Origin: CAZITB01 sp964542055
GTDB lineage: Bacteria; Planctomycetota; Phycisphaerae; Sedimentisphaerales; CAMDDF01
Direction of reading: 5' to 3'
Assembly (NCBI GenBank): GCA_964542055.1
Contig: CAZITB010000047.1
Location: 1-19,869, forward strand
Length of the DNA: 19,869 nt
Of this stretch, positions 7,155 through 15,685 are shown one piece after another. Numbering within the stretch: the first letter of the stretch is position 1; each line of letters starts with the position of its first letter. The notes beneath the pieces are model-generated. The model saw nothing but the letters and a program-made list of their open reading frames with translations, did not search any database and was not told where the DNA came from. The translations under genes and the position numbers were made by a program.

Positions 7155-7982
7155 ATGGACTTCAATCAAAAAACAGTAATTGTAACTGGTGCTGGCGGTG
7201 CTATCGGAAGTGCATTAGCAAAGTCTTTTGCTGAAGATAAAGCTAATGTTGTGGTCAACTATAGAAAAAGCAAAGCCTCAGCAGAATCAGTTGTCAAAGA
7301 CATAAAAGATAGTGGTGGTAACGCCATTGCGGTGCAATGCGATATCAGCATTGTTGATGATATTAAACGCATGATGCAAACCGCTAAAAGTGAATTTGGC
7401 AGCGTAGATGTTATGATCAATAATGCGACTGTTGGACCTCAAATTCCATTATTAGAGCTTACAGAGGATGATTTCGAAGACATTTTGAAAAACAATGTAC
7501 GAGGGTACTGGTACTGTTCTACTTTTGCTGCCAAGGAAATGGTTAAACAGGGTACTGGCGGTTATATTGTAAATATAAGCTCTATTTCTTCACGCTCAGT
7601 TACATCAAGTTATGTACATTATGCTGCCGGCAAAGGAGCTATTGAAGCAATGACCAGGGGCATGGCGGTAGCGTTAGCAGAGAACAAAATAAATGTCAAT
7701 TGTGTTGCCCCCGGCGTAGTAATGACTCCAACTGTAAAGAATATGTTTGAAGACCCCAAAAATGCTGACCCGGTAATTGACAGAACACCGGGAAATGAAA
7801 TAACTGAAATAGAGGATTGTGTTGGGATCATTAAATTTCTGTGTACTCCTGAGTCTAGAATGATCAGAGGCCAAGTTATCGATGTCGATGGTGGCTATAG
7901 CATTCATGGGATGGAATGGCAAATGTCTGAAGAGATGAAGGATTTCAGAAAAAATATCGAAAATAAAGGTTATAATAAGTAG
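7155..7982 (+). CDS. Short-chain dehydrogenase/reductase (SDR)
   Basis: A roughly 275-residue classical SDR. Seen in sequence are the cofactor loop TGAGGAIG near residues 12-19, a basic NYRKSK after strand 2 that suggests NADP(H) use, CDIS, INNATVG in place of the usual NNAG, the catalytic Ser in NISSISS (142-146), Y156 and K160 in YAAGK, and the family-like end VIDVDGGYSIHG. Most relatives oxidise or reduce a secondary alcohol or ketone on a sugar, polyol or acid. It sits inside the operon, 29 bp after the IolB-like gene. With the Gfo/Idh enzyme it gives the pathway two redox steps on hydroxyl groups. The substrate is not readable from the sequence. Confidence 0.9.
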   Translation: MDFNQKTVIVTGAGGAIGSALAKSFAEDKANVVVNYRKSKASAESVVKDIKDSGGNAIAVQCDISIVDDIKRMMQTAKSEFGSVDVMINNATVGPQIPLLELTEDDFEDILKNNVRGYWYCSTFAAKEMVKQGTGGYIVNISSISSRSVTSSYVHYAAGKGAIEAMTRGMAVALAENKINVNCVAPGVVMTPTVKNMFEDPKNADPVIDRTPGNEITEIEDCVGIIKFLCTPESRMIRGQVIDVDGGYSIHGMEWQMSEEMKDFRKNIENKGYNK

Positions 7983-7995
7983 ATTGTTTCTTCCA

Positions 7996-9306
7996 ATGAC
8001 CACAAATACAAACATGAAAAAAACAAACGCTGAACTTATTCAGGAATGGAAACTATACGAGGCCGATGTAACTGGTTTTCAGGCACCTGTAGTATGGGAC
8101 TCAGCAAAAGGCTGTATTGTTAAAGATATCGAGCAAAAAGAATATATTGACTGGACAAGTGGCGTTCTGGTCACCAATGTTGGTCATTGCCATCCGCATC
8201 TTGTCGAGGCAATCCAGCAAAGCAGCTCAAAATTACTTAACAACTATGAATGTCCTACTCTTGAAAGAATTCAAGCAGCACAAAAGCTGGTTAATTCATT
8301 TCCTGACTATCTCGATAAATGTTTCTTTCTGACAACCGGGTCGGAAGCAGTTGAAGCAGCATTGAGGCTGGCAAAACGCAAAGCAGAGAAATTTGAAATA
8401 TTGTCCTTTTATGGAGGATTTCATGGCAGAACAATGCATGCAGCTTCAGCGGGAGGTTTAAGCGGACCTAAAAAGAAATTCGGTCCTACACTGCCGGGAT
8501 TTATACGAGCTATATACCCTAACCCTTATCGCGATGAACTGGGTTTTTGCGACGATGCACCCGGGTACAGCCGTTATTTTAATTATTTAGATGATCTTAT
8601 AAATGCAAATTCAACTGGAAATCTGGCAGCCGTTCTGGTTGAACCTTATCAGGGAGCAGCAGGATTTATATTTCCTCCTGAAGGTTGGCTTTCGATGTTA
8701 AGAGACTGGGCTAAACAAAAAAATATGCTCTTTATATTAGATGAAGTACAGTCTTCATATGGCAGAACCGGCAAGATGTGGGCAATGGAACACGAAAATT
8801 TAAATCCAGATATTATCTGTCTGGGCAAGGGGATTGGTTCAGGAGTACCAGTTTCTGCTGTTATTTCAAGTTCGGAAATTTTTAATTCTTTGAAAAAAGG
8901 TGAAATGTCCAGCACTTTTGGCGGAAACCCTGTCTCAAGTGCTGCGGTTACAGCTGTTCTAGAGATATTTGAGAATGAAAACCTTGTAGAGAATTCTCGG
9001 AATCAAGGTGAAAAGTTATCGGGTCTTTTGAAGGAAATATCAGAAAAGCATAGCTCGATAGGTGACGTAAGAGGCAAAGGGCTAATTATCGGAATTGAAA
9101 TTGTTGAAGATAAAAATAGTAAGAAGCCTTCCCCGGAAATAACTAAGAAAATCATAAGTGAATGTGCTAAAAGAGGTTTACTGATTGGTTCAGTTGGTAT
9201 TTATTCTAATGTAATTCGTGTTGCACCTCCTTTGGTCATTAATGACGATCAAATAGAAAAAAGTGTAAATATCTTTTCTGAAGTTTTGAATATCTTGGAA
9301 GGATGA
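7996..9306 (+). CDS. Class III PLP-dependent aminotransferase (GabT/ArgD-like)
   Basis: A 436-residue aminotransferase of fold type I. Seen in order are YIDWTSGVLVTNVGHCHP, the phosphate-site segment TTGSEAVEAALRLAK, YGGFHGRT, the pair D249-E250 in LDEVQSSYGRTG, the PLP-binding K278 in LGKGIGSG, and TFGGNPVSSAA. These are diagnostic of the class that moves amino groups to or from non-alpha positions (GABA, ornithine, taurine, beta-amino acids, some amino sugars). The start is uncertain: TTG 7984, ATG 7996 and ATG 8014 all lack a clear ribosome site, so coupling to the SDR stop at 7982 is likely. The M20 gene begins directly after its stop (TGA-ATG). A deacylase next to a transaminase suggests removal of an acyl group followed by the freed amine. 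GABA itself is unlikely, given the sugar-type neighbours. Confidence 0.9.
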   Translation: MTTNTNMKKTNAELIQEWKLYEADVTGFQAPVVWDSAKGCIVKDIEQKEYIDWTSGVLVTNVGHCHPHLVEAIQQSSSKLLNNYECPTLERIQAAQKLVNSFPDYLDKCFFLTTGSEAVEAALRLAKRKAEKFEILSFYGGFHGRTMHAASAGGLSGPKKKFGPTLPGFIRAIYPNPYRDELGFCDDAPGYSRYFNYLDDLINANSTGNLAAVLVEPYQGAAGFIFPPEGWLSMLRDWAKQKNMLFILDEVQSSYGRTGKMWAMEHENLNPDIICLGKGIGSGVPVSAVISSSEIFNSLKKGEMSSTFGGNPVSSAAVTAVLEIFENENLVENSRNQGEKLSGLLKEISEKHSSIGDVRGKGLIIGIEIVEDKNSKKPSPEITKKIISECAKRGLLIGSVGIYSNVIRVAPPLVINDDQIEKSVNIFSEVLNILEG

Positions 9307-10539
9307 ATGTTGGAATCGACAAGTACTTGTAAGAGAAGTTTATCATTAATAGAAACAACAGTTCAGTTTCTGTCAGATATCATGGCGGTGCCATCAGTTT
9401 CTTCGAATGAACAGGAATTAACTGAGGTTCTTTATTCCAAATTTAAGGAACTCGGATTAAAAGTTGAAAAGTGTTACATTTCAGAAGATATTAAAAAAAG
9501 TGAGTATTATTCTTCACCCTTAGACGGCAATTCATATGAAAATCGTTTCAATCTAAGAATTTCCAGATTAGAAGAAAATCCTGACTTACCAAAAGTAGTT
9601 ATTAACACACACTGTGATGTTGTTGGTCTTTCGAAGAATCAAAAATGGGGAGCGGAAATTGTCGATGACACTGTATTTGGAAGGGGAGCATGCGATGCAA
9701 AAGGCCAAATTGCAGTAATTTTTCTCTTTTTTTCCAAGCTGCTGCAGCAATCAAGCGATCAGTTGCTTTTTGAGCCGGTTGCCCATATTGTAGTTGAAGA
9801 GGAAAGTGGTGGAAACGGAACATTATCCATTATTGACAAAGACAAGGATGCTAAATTTGCCATAGTTCTGGAACCAACGGAGAATAAAGTTTGTACTTTT
9901 GCAAGAGGGGCTGTCTGGTTCAATGTGCAATTTAATGGTGAATCTTCTCATAGTGGGTCACAAAAGCAATCAGTTAATGCTATTCTTGCTGTCAAAGAGG
10001 TTATAGAACTGATCACTAAGTATCATGAGCAGCTTAAAAAAGAATCACAAGAAATTTCCATATTTAAGCAGTTTGGAAATGCAATCCCTCTTACTTTTGG
10101 AAGGCTTGAAGCCGGCAGCTGGTATTCTACTGTTGCCGATAAAGCTGTTCTATATGGGGTAATTGGTTTTTTAATGAATAAAACTGGAGTACAGGTTACA
10201 CAAGAACTGAAAGATTTTATCAAAGCAAGTATGACTACGGAATATTTAGAAAAATTAGCCCTTAGATTTCCGTATATCCATGATTGCTCCGTTACTGATA
10301 ATTCAAACTCTTTTGTTAAAAGGTTGTTGCAAAGCCAAAACGACTGCGGATGTCCGAATGAAACAGGAGTGATGCTGGCATCCTGCGACGCTACTTTTTA
10401 CTCAAATATATTGGAAATTCCTACGGTTATTTTTGGTCCGGGATCCTTGTGCTGCGCACATTCTGAACAAGAAAAAGTAGCAATAGCAGAGATTGTCTCT
10501 GCGGCCAAGATTCTGGCCCAGTTCGCAGGGAAAACGTAA
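9307..10539 (+). CDS. M20-family metallo-deacylase (ArgE/DapE-like)
   Basis: A 410-residue cytoplasmic zinc hydrolase. The M20 two-metal site is complete: H102-C-D104 in NTHCDVV, D130 in GRGACDAKGQ, the E164-E165 pair in VVEEESGGNG, an acidic residue in LEPTE, and H385 in CCAHSEQEK. H215 in ESSHSG lies in the lid/dimerisation domain, where the family has its transition-state His. Relatives remove acetyl, succinyl or other acyl groups from an amine, or cleave a C-terminal amino acid. The ATG follows the aminotransferase stop with no gap and has GAAGG 4 nt upstream. A deacylase inside a carbohydrate operon suggests that the substrate carries an N-acyl amine, for example an acetamido sugar acid. 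A peptidase role cannot be excluded. Confidence 0.88.
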   Translation: MLESTSTCKRSLSLIETTVQFLSDIMAVPSVSSNEQELTEVLYSKFKELGLKVEKCYISEDIKKSEYYSSPLDGNSYENRFNLRISRLEENPDLPKVVINTHCDVVGLSKNQKWGAEIVDDTVFGRGACDAKGQIAVIFLFFSKLLQQSSDQLLFEPVAHIVVEEESGGNGTLSIIDKDKDAKFAIVLEPTENKVCTFARGAVWFNVQFNGESSHSGSQKQSVNAILAVKEVIELITKYHEQLKKESQEISIFKQFGNAIPLTFGRLEAGSWYSTVADKAVLYGVIGFLMNKTGVQVTQELKDFIKASMTTEYLEKLALRFPYIHDCSVTDNSNSFVKRLLQSQNDCGCPNETGVMLASCDATFYSNILEIPTVIFGPGSLCCAHSEQEKVAIAEIVSAAKILAQFAGKT

Positions 10540-10541
10540 TT

Positions 10542-11297
10542 ATGGATTTTATTAGGAAGACAAAAATTGAAGATGATCAAGCCTGCTTATGGTTTTTAGG
10601 TCAGGCAGGCTATCTAATCAGGAGTTGTAATTTCTCTATCGCCATTGATCCTTATCTTTCAGATTCAGTTGGCCACTTTATCGGCAAACAATATTCCAGG
10701 ATGATTGATCCGCCGATACAACCTGAGGATCTTCAGGTTGATATTTTTATTGTAACTCATGACCACTATGACCATCTTGATCCCGGGACCATAGAAAAGT
10801 ATAAATATTCCAAAAATACGAAATTTGTTGCACCAAGACTGGCCTGCCAAAAGCTTAAGCAGTTGGGAATTTCTCAAAACAACATATATCGTATTGATTC
10901 AGGTGAAACAAAAACAGTTTGCAATATTGAAATATCCGGCTGTTACGCGGTTCCTTCCGGAATTGATGTAGTAGATACCTGTGGTTATATAGTTAGATTT
11001 GAAAATGGAAGAAGTTTTTACCATTCCTCAGATACAGCTTTTTCAGATCTTTTGACCGATTCACCACCTCAGGCTGAAGTGGCTTTGCTTTGCATTAATG
11101 GTAAGTGGGGGAACATGGGAATATTTGACGCACTGAAGCTGGCCGAAGCAATCAAGCCAAAGTATGCCATCCCAAACCATTATGATCTGATGGCTTTGAA
11201 TTCAGAAAATCCTGAAACTTTTAAAGTTTTAGGTGACGAAAAATTAACCGAATCAAAAGTGGTAATCTTAGATATTATGGAACCTTTCATCTGGTGA
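10542..11297 (+). CDS. Metallo-beta-lactamase-fold hydrolase, UlaG-like lactonase
   Basis: A 251-residue cytoplasmic metallohydrolase. It has the UlaG-type start FLGQAGYLIRS with IAIDPYLSD, the metal motif H73-D-H75-Y-D77-H78 (THDHYDHLD), H161 and D164 in FYHSSDTAF, and H213 in IPNHYDLM as the last ligand. UlaG opens L-ascorbate-6-phosphate, and other members of this branch hydrolyse lactones and phosphodiester-like bonds. The gene starts 2 nt after the M20 stop, with AGGGA upstream. In a pathway with sugar dehydrogenases, opening of an aldonolactone or a related cyclic ester is the natural role. It lacks the longer C-terminal extensions of RNase-type members. The fold is certain; the lactone is inferred. 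Confidence 0.85.
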   Translation: MDFIRKTKIEDDQACLWFLGQAGYLIRSCNFSIAIDPYLSDSVGHFIGKQYSRMIDPPIQPEDLQVDIFIVTHDHYDHLDPGTIEKYKYSKNTKFVAPRLACQKLKQLGISQNNIYRIDSGETKTVCNIEISGCYAVPSGIDVVDTCGYIVRFENGRSFYHSSDTAFSDLLTDSPPQAEVALLCINGKWGNMGIFDALKLAEAIKPKYAIPNHYDLMALNSENPETFKVLGDEKLTESKVVILDIMEPFIW

Positions 11298-11315
11298 TAT
11301 CAGAATGGAGTATTT

Positions 11316-12278
11316 ATGTCAAAATTTAAAGTGTTAATTGCAGACGATCGGCATGGTTCATACCAACAGGAGAGAGATGTACTAGAACCTTTAGGTGTCG
11401 AACTAATTTTTACTGAAACTAATGACCAAAACGTTTTATCAGAGCAGGTGAAAGATATTGATGCATTGTTAGTTAACCTTGCTCCTGTTACCGAAAAGGT
11501 AATATCAAATATGACAAAATGTAAATGTATCTGCCGTTATGGTGTAGGATATGATAATGTAAACACAGAAGCGATCAAGAAACGAGGCATAACTCTGGCC
11601 AATGTTAGGGGATATTGTGATGAAGATGTATCTGATCATGCTTTTGCACTCATGTTTGATTGTCTTCATTGTATCAGTGAAAAAAATAAGATGGTTAAGG
11701 AAGGCAAATGGAACCTTATTTCTTACAGAAAAGTCCTACGGTTTTGCGAATTGAATGTTGGATTAATTGGTTTTGGAAGCATAGCCAAATGCTTAAACAG
11801 GAAACTTCAGGGTTTCAATCCAAAAAATGTTTTTGTTTACGACCCATTTATATCTAAAAATATTGCTTCGGAAAATAATGTAAATAAAGTTGACCTTATT
11901 GATCTGTGCTCGCAAAGCGATATCATATCTTTACATGCTCCATTGAACAAAGAAACCCGTAATATATTATCTGATGAACAATTTATGGTAATGAAGCACA
12001 ATGTCATAATAGTGAATACTTCACGCGGTCCGTTGATAGATGAACAGGCGCTATACAAATTTTTAAACAATGGAAAAATTGCCGCCGCAGGACTTGATGT
12101 ATTTCAAAATGAACCATTAGAAAGCGCAAGCCCATTAAGAAATTTAGAAAATGTGATAATGACAGATCATGCCGGATGGTACACTGAACAATCAGTTGCT
12201 GAATTAAAGCAGAAGGCAGCTTTAAATATATATGACGTCTTAAAAGGCAATTCTCCCAGATATGAAGTGAAACTTTAG
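11316..12278 (+). CDS. D-isomer-specific 2-hydroxyacid dehydrogenase
   Basis: A 320-residue NAD(P)-dependent dehydrogenase of the D-2-hydroxyacid family (phosphoglycerate, glyoxylate/hydroxypyruvate and C-terminal-binding-protein-like members). The N-terminal catalytic part has CRYGVGYDNVNTEA. The cofactor loop is GLIGFGSIA (G152, G154). The catalytic triad is complete: R237 in NTSRGPLID, E266 in QNEPLE and H285 in DHAGWYTE. It interconverts a 2-keto acid and a 2-hydroxy acid. A GGAG site lies 5 nt before the ATG, and the gene follows the lactonase by 18 bp. It is the last gene of the operon, followed by 83 bp with a new promoter. It probably handles the acid produced after lactone opening or deamination. 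SerA is unlikely, because the protein is short and lacks the ACT domain. Confidence 0.88.
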   Translation: MSKFKVLIADDRHGSYQQERDVLEPLGVELIFTETNDQNVLSEQVKDIDALLVNLAPVTEKVISNMTKCKCICRYGVGYDNVNTEAIKKRGITLANVRGYCDEDVSDHAFALMFDCLHCISEKNKMVKEGKWNLISYRKVLRFCELNVGLIGFGSIAKCLNRKLQGFNPKNVFVYDPFISKNIASENNVNKVDLIDLCSQSDIISLHAPLNKETRNILSDEQFMVMKHNVIIVNTSRGPLIDEQALYKFLNNGKIAAAGLDVFQNEPLESASPLRNLENVIMTDHAGWYTEQSVAELKQKAALNIYDVLKGNSPRYEVKL

Positions 12279-12297
12279 TTAAGGTTCGGGAAATTGC

Positions 12298-12326
12298 TTG
12301 AGGAAACTGTTTTTTATGTATATAAC
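12298..12326 (+). promoter_or_regulatory. Putative sigma70-type promoter of the secreted-protein unit
   Basis: TTGAGG (12298-12303) and TATAAC (12321-12326) are separated by exactly 17 nt. Transcription would start near 12333, about 30 nt before the ATG at 12362. This suggests that the GxGYxYP, DUF4838 and symporter genes form a unit separable from the catabolic operon, although no terminator hairpin is visible after 12278. The GntR-like inverted repeat is absent here. Confidence 0.5.
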
Positions 12327-12349
12327 GATTGCAATATTTTTTTAAAGTG

Positions 12350-12355
12350 AAGGGA
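12350..12355 (+). promoter_or_regulatory. Ribosome binding site setting the ATG start at 12362
   Basis: AAGGGA lies 6 nt before ATG 12362. The in-frame TTG at 12329 lies between or next to promoter elements and would spoil the signal peptide, so it is not the start. Confidence 0.65.
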
Positions 12356-12361
12356 TCTTTT

Positions 12362-15300
12362 ATGAGAAATTTTCTAATTATTACCCTGATTTGCATGGCA
12401 TCCGTTTCAGTCTATGCGAATAAACCAACTATCTATTATTTCGATGTAACCTACGCCTCAAATCTTACTGTAGGGGATCGTGTAGACCACTATCATGCAA
12501 CAGCTTGTGTTCAGGGCATAGTAAATAGAGATGCTCCTCAGATTTTTATCAAATTCTGGCCTTTCGGTGAGAATGGAGGCGATTATAACTGGCTGATGCG
12601 CCTTCGTGAAAGCGGGGCAATCTGTGAAAATTGGCCTGTTCAGAATGTAAGCGGTGGAGTCAAAGGCCTTATAACTGAGTTTGAAGATTATATAAACGGA
12701 GTAATTCTCTTTGATACCGACCAGACAGGAGTAATATCTACTATGCTTGCTGCAACTACCGCAGCCGGCTGTGAGGATGCTATTGCTGTTCGTAAAGACA
12801 CCTCTGCCGGTTCACTCTATAACTGGTTGGTTAACGATGCGTCAGGGCCGCAGTTCCCAGTTCTAATTGACCTGACCGGTAAATTTAGCGGAACTGGTAC
12901 AATTTGGCAGACAAACACTGCTTCTACCGGAAGCGCAAAGTGTGATGCCTACATTTGGGCTAAAGAAAAGTATCTTGATACCGGCAGATGTGATCCAACA
13001 ATTATGTCATATACTCGGGATCTTTATTATATGGCTGACGCAGGCAAAAATGATCATGGGATGATGCAATGTAACCTGGATTATGCTGTTATGAAAAGAG
13101 GTTTCTGTTTTGAACTTTCACCATGGACCGATGAGCCTGCCTCTGATGATCCAACCCAGCCTTCCGGTACTGATGGCCATACAATGAGAGAAATTCTGGC
13201 GTCAGCAAATGCCATAACCGGACAGCAGGAAATGATCAAGACAATAGGTTTCCCAGCATGGGAAAGTAAATATACTGTATATGCAGGCGGCAGCCACGGC
13301 GCAGTTCAAACCGAATGGGAGTTTGCAAAAGTTCTAACTGCTTATAACAGTTATATGGAAGCAACATGGCAGATCGCAAATTCATCTTTTCATAGCGGGC
13401 TCTTGCCAGGTTTGAAAGAGAGATTTTATGTTCAAAATCCCGCCCCGACATATCAAAGTTTGGTTGATCGTGGAATTATCAATCCCACTAATGGAACAAT
13501 ATATGATGGGCATTATATTATGCTTGCTATGGGAGATTATGATGGTTCTACCTGGACCTATTATAATGTTGCAAATGGTTCAGTCAATACGCAACAGGGA
13601 CTATGGACTGACAGTAACCGCGGTCAGGTTTATTGCGGCTGGGCATTTAATCCAAATCTTATGGACACTATCGGACCAGCTTTTGATTATTTTTACCGTA
13701 CAAAGACTTCCAAAGATTTCTTTATGTCCTGGGATTCCGGTGCGGGATACGTCAAGCCCGGACAATTGTGGACAAATAGAATCAGTGGCTATCAAAGCGT
13801 TATGCCAGTTTGGCAAAAGCATTGTATAGAAGATTACAGACTGCTGGATTATTCTATAAGCGGCTGGCTGTTAGATGGATATCGTTCGCTTACAACTACA
13901 GATTGCGACTTTTATGCTCCTTTTAGCGGTGATGGAATTGGCCTTAATAATGCAACTAACTTTTCAACTCCGACTTTACTTAATAATGTTCCTGTTTATA
14001 AAAGAAAAAATAATGATTTCCAAGAGAGTACTGATCCTGGTAAACCCGCTGAATATGCATCTGATATTGATGATGATTGGTCCGGTGGAGTAGATTTTGA
14101 CTGGTATCGATCGATACTTCTTGGCCCTACATTTATAAAAGATATAGAAACTGCTTACGCCGGATACGGCAGAAACCATCGTTTTCTTGACCCTTTCAGT
14201 TTTTACTATCTTCTTCGATATAAGCTTAGTGGCTACAATCAGGAGTCTAACTGGTACAGGGAAACTTTTGTCAGCAACACAATCCCGCGAATTATGGCAG
14301 CGGGACAGACATATTCTGTCACAGCAACTTTGCGTAATGACGGATGGGACGATTGGACCACAGCCAATTCATATTCCCTTGGTCATGCAATAGTGCCTCA
14401 AGGGACAACACCAGTTTCCGGAGATTATGATGCAAAAGGCAGGATCGCCATTCCCGGAGGAAACGTTCCTTCAGGCTCTTCACAAACATTCACATTTAAT
14501 ATTGTCGCTCCATCAACACCCGGCACTTATGATGTTCACCTTGATATGGTAAGAGATGGAGTTGCATGGTTTGTAGATAAGAACAATATCCCCTGGAAGC
14601 AAAAAATAATTGTAGCCAATAATGAGACGGATATAGATTCAGATGCTGACGGCGTGCCGGATGTAACTGAACAAGCCCAGGGTACTTACTGGTGGCATCC
14701 TTATGATCAAGCCGATTCATCTGGAGTTGGTTACGAACTGATCGAATTAAGCGGAGTTACTGGTTCAACAGGTGTGGACACCAACTGGCAATTGTCTAAT
14801 GTTGCCAATGGAGTATGGTGGGATTTTGGTAATCCGCATTATCCAGGAGTTAGCTGGGCAGTAAGAGATGCAGACTCAGGAACTAAATACTGTCAGCTTA
14901 ATTTTACAAAAATAGAAAGTGTTGGACAGATAAAGATACAGCAGTTATCAATGAATATTTTCTCTGAAGCTAAGGATATAAAAATAGACTTTTCAGATGG
15001 AACGACCAAATATATAACAATGGATCAGTCTTTTGGTTCGATAAAGACCATCACAGTTAATCCCGTTGTGAAATGTTCATGGATTAAGGTAACGATACTG
15101 AATCATTATGGGGATTCAGTATACTCGCCAGAAATATCCGACTATGATACTTCAGGTTTTGCTGAGATTGCCTGTTATTCGCTAGCTGATACTACTGCTC
15201 CGACCGGCAGCATAGTTCTTGGTCATGGCAATGCTGTTACATTCGACACTAGTGTTGACGTTGAAATTAATGCTTCAGATGAACAGAGCGGTGTGTCAGA

Positions 15301-15628
15301 AATGTGTTTTTATACAGATGTATGTACTGACTGGCTGCCGTATTCTACATCTGCGAATGTTAATTTAACATCCGGTTATGGCAGCAAAACAGTTTATGCG
15401 CAGTTTAAGGATGCTTCAGGTAACACTTCAACACCGGTGTCAGATAATATTGTTTACACATTTAAAGGTGATTTTGATGGCAACCTTGAATTAAATTTTA
15501 ATGATATTGCCATTTTTGCAGATAAATGGCTAGATACCTGTGATTTTGATAATTGCCAGGCATCGGATATCAATCAGGACGGAAAGGTGGATTTTAAAGA
15601 CTTCGTCGAAGTTGCGGAGAATTGGTAA
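12362..15628 (+). CDS. Secreted GxGYxYP-type putative glycoside hydrolase with dockerin-like tail
   Basis: A 1088-residue exported protein with a clear signal peptide (MRNFLIITLICMASVSVYA). Residues about 25-600 resemble the GxGYxYP family, a putative glycoside hydrolase family of unproven activity. The N-terminal part has HATACVQGIVNRDAPQIFIK; the family motif appears near residue 455 as SWDSGAGYVKP, with Lys where the name has Tyr. Further on come an Ig/NBR1-like segment (about 630-755: AGQTYSVTATLRNDGW...GTYDVHLDMV), one TSP3-like calcium loop (DIDSDADGVPD), a beta-rich segment resembling a discoidin-type domain (about 790-935), an Ig-like repeat (about 943-1033: DTTAPTGSI...ASDEQSGVSEM...FKDASGN) and two dockerin-like repeats (about 1036-1088). 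It probably acts at the cell surface or outside the cell on a carbohydrate. Its partner genes are the DUF4838 protein, an SSF symporter and a second family member at 19606. Confidence 0.8.
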   Translation: MRNFLIITLICMASVSVYANKPTIYYFDVTYASNLTVGDRVDHYHATACVQGIVNRDAPQIFIKFWPFGENGGDYNWLMRLRESGAICENWPVQNVSGGVKGLITEFEDYINGVILFDTDQTGVISTMLAATTAAGCEDAIAVRKDTSAGSLYNWLVNDASGPQFPVLIDLTGKFSGTGTIWQTNTASTGSAKCDAYIWAKEKYLDTGRCDPTIMSYTRDLYYMADAGKNDHGMMQCNLDYAVMKRGFCFELSPWTDEPASDDPTQPSGTDGHTMREILASANAITGQQEMIKTIGFPAWESKYTVYAGGSHGAVQTEWEFAKVLTAYNSYMEATWQIANSSFHSGLLPGLKERFYVQNPAPTYQSLVDRGIINPTNGTIYDGHYIMLAMGDYDGSTWTYYNVANGSVNTQQGLWTDSNRGQVYCGWAFNPNLMDTIGPAFDYFYRTKTSKDFFMSWDSGAGYVKPGQLWTNRISGYQSVMPVWQKHCIEDYRLLDYSISGWLLDGYRSLTTTDCDFYAPFSGDGIGLNNATNFSTPTLLNNVPVYKRKNNDFQESTDPGKPAEYASDIDDDWSGGVDFDWYRSILLGPTFIKDIETAYAGYGRNHRFLDPFSFYYLLRYKLSGYNQESNWYRETFVSNTIPRIMAAGQTYSVTATLRNDGWDDWTTANSYSLGHAIVPQGTTPVSGDYDAKGRIAIPGGNVPSGSSQTFTFNIVAPSTPGTYDVHLDMVRDGVAWFVDKNNIPWKQKIIVANNETDIDSDADGVPDVTEQAQGTYWWHPYDQADSSGVGYELIELSGVTGSTGVDTNWQLSNVANGVWWDFGNPHYPGVSWAVRDADSGTKYCQLNFTKIESVGQIKIQQLSMNIFSEAKDIKIDFSDGTTKYITMDQSFGSIKTITVNPVVKCSWIKVTILNHYGDSVYSPEISDYDTSGFAEIACYSLADTTAPTGSIVLGHGNAVTFDTSVDVEINASDEQSGVSEMCFYTDVCTDWLPYSTSANVNLTSGYGSKTVYAQFKDASGNTSTPVSDNIVYTFKGDFDGNLELNFNDIAIFADKWLDTCDFDNCQASDINQDGKVDFKDFVEVAENW
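15465..15625 (+). other. Dockerin-like domain (two calcium loops) at the C-terminus
   Basis: The last 53 residues contain two repeats, DFDGNLELNFNDIAIFADKWL and DINQDGKVDFKDFVEVAENW, each with an F-hand style D-x-[DN]-x-[DN]-G-x-[LV] loop followed by a helix ending in W-L or W. Such ends are frequent in Phycisphaerae exported proteins. No cohesin is visible in the window, so the role may be surface retention or sorting rather than cellulosome assembly. Confidence 0.75.
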
Positions 15629-15685
15629 CGTTTTTCTTTTGTAGTAAAGACTTGTATTTATTAAAAATTGAAAGGACTCTAAAAA

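Noticed and set aside
3410..12278. Complete myo-inositol catabolic operon
   Set aside because: Only the symporter, a Gfo/Idh and an IolB-like gene fit. The dehydratase, hydrolase, kinase and aldolase are absent, and four other enzyme classes are unexplained by that pathway.
12004..12396. 130-codon minus-strand open frame across the end of the 2-hydroxyacid dehydrogenase gene
   Set aside because: It is antisense to a gene with a complete catalytic triad and to the promoter of the next gene, and its sequence is low in recognisable features.
15465..15625. Evidence for a cellulosome
   Set aside because: Dockerin-like ends are common in Phycisphaerae exported proteins, and no cohesin or scaffoldin is present in the window.
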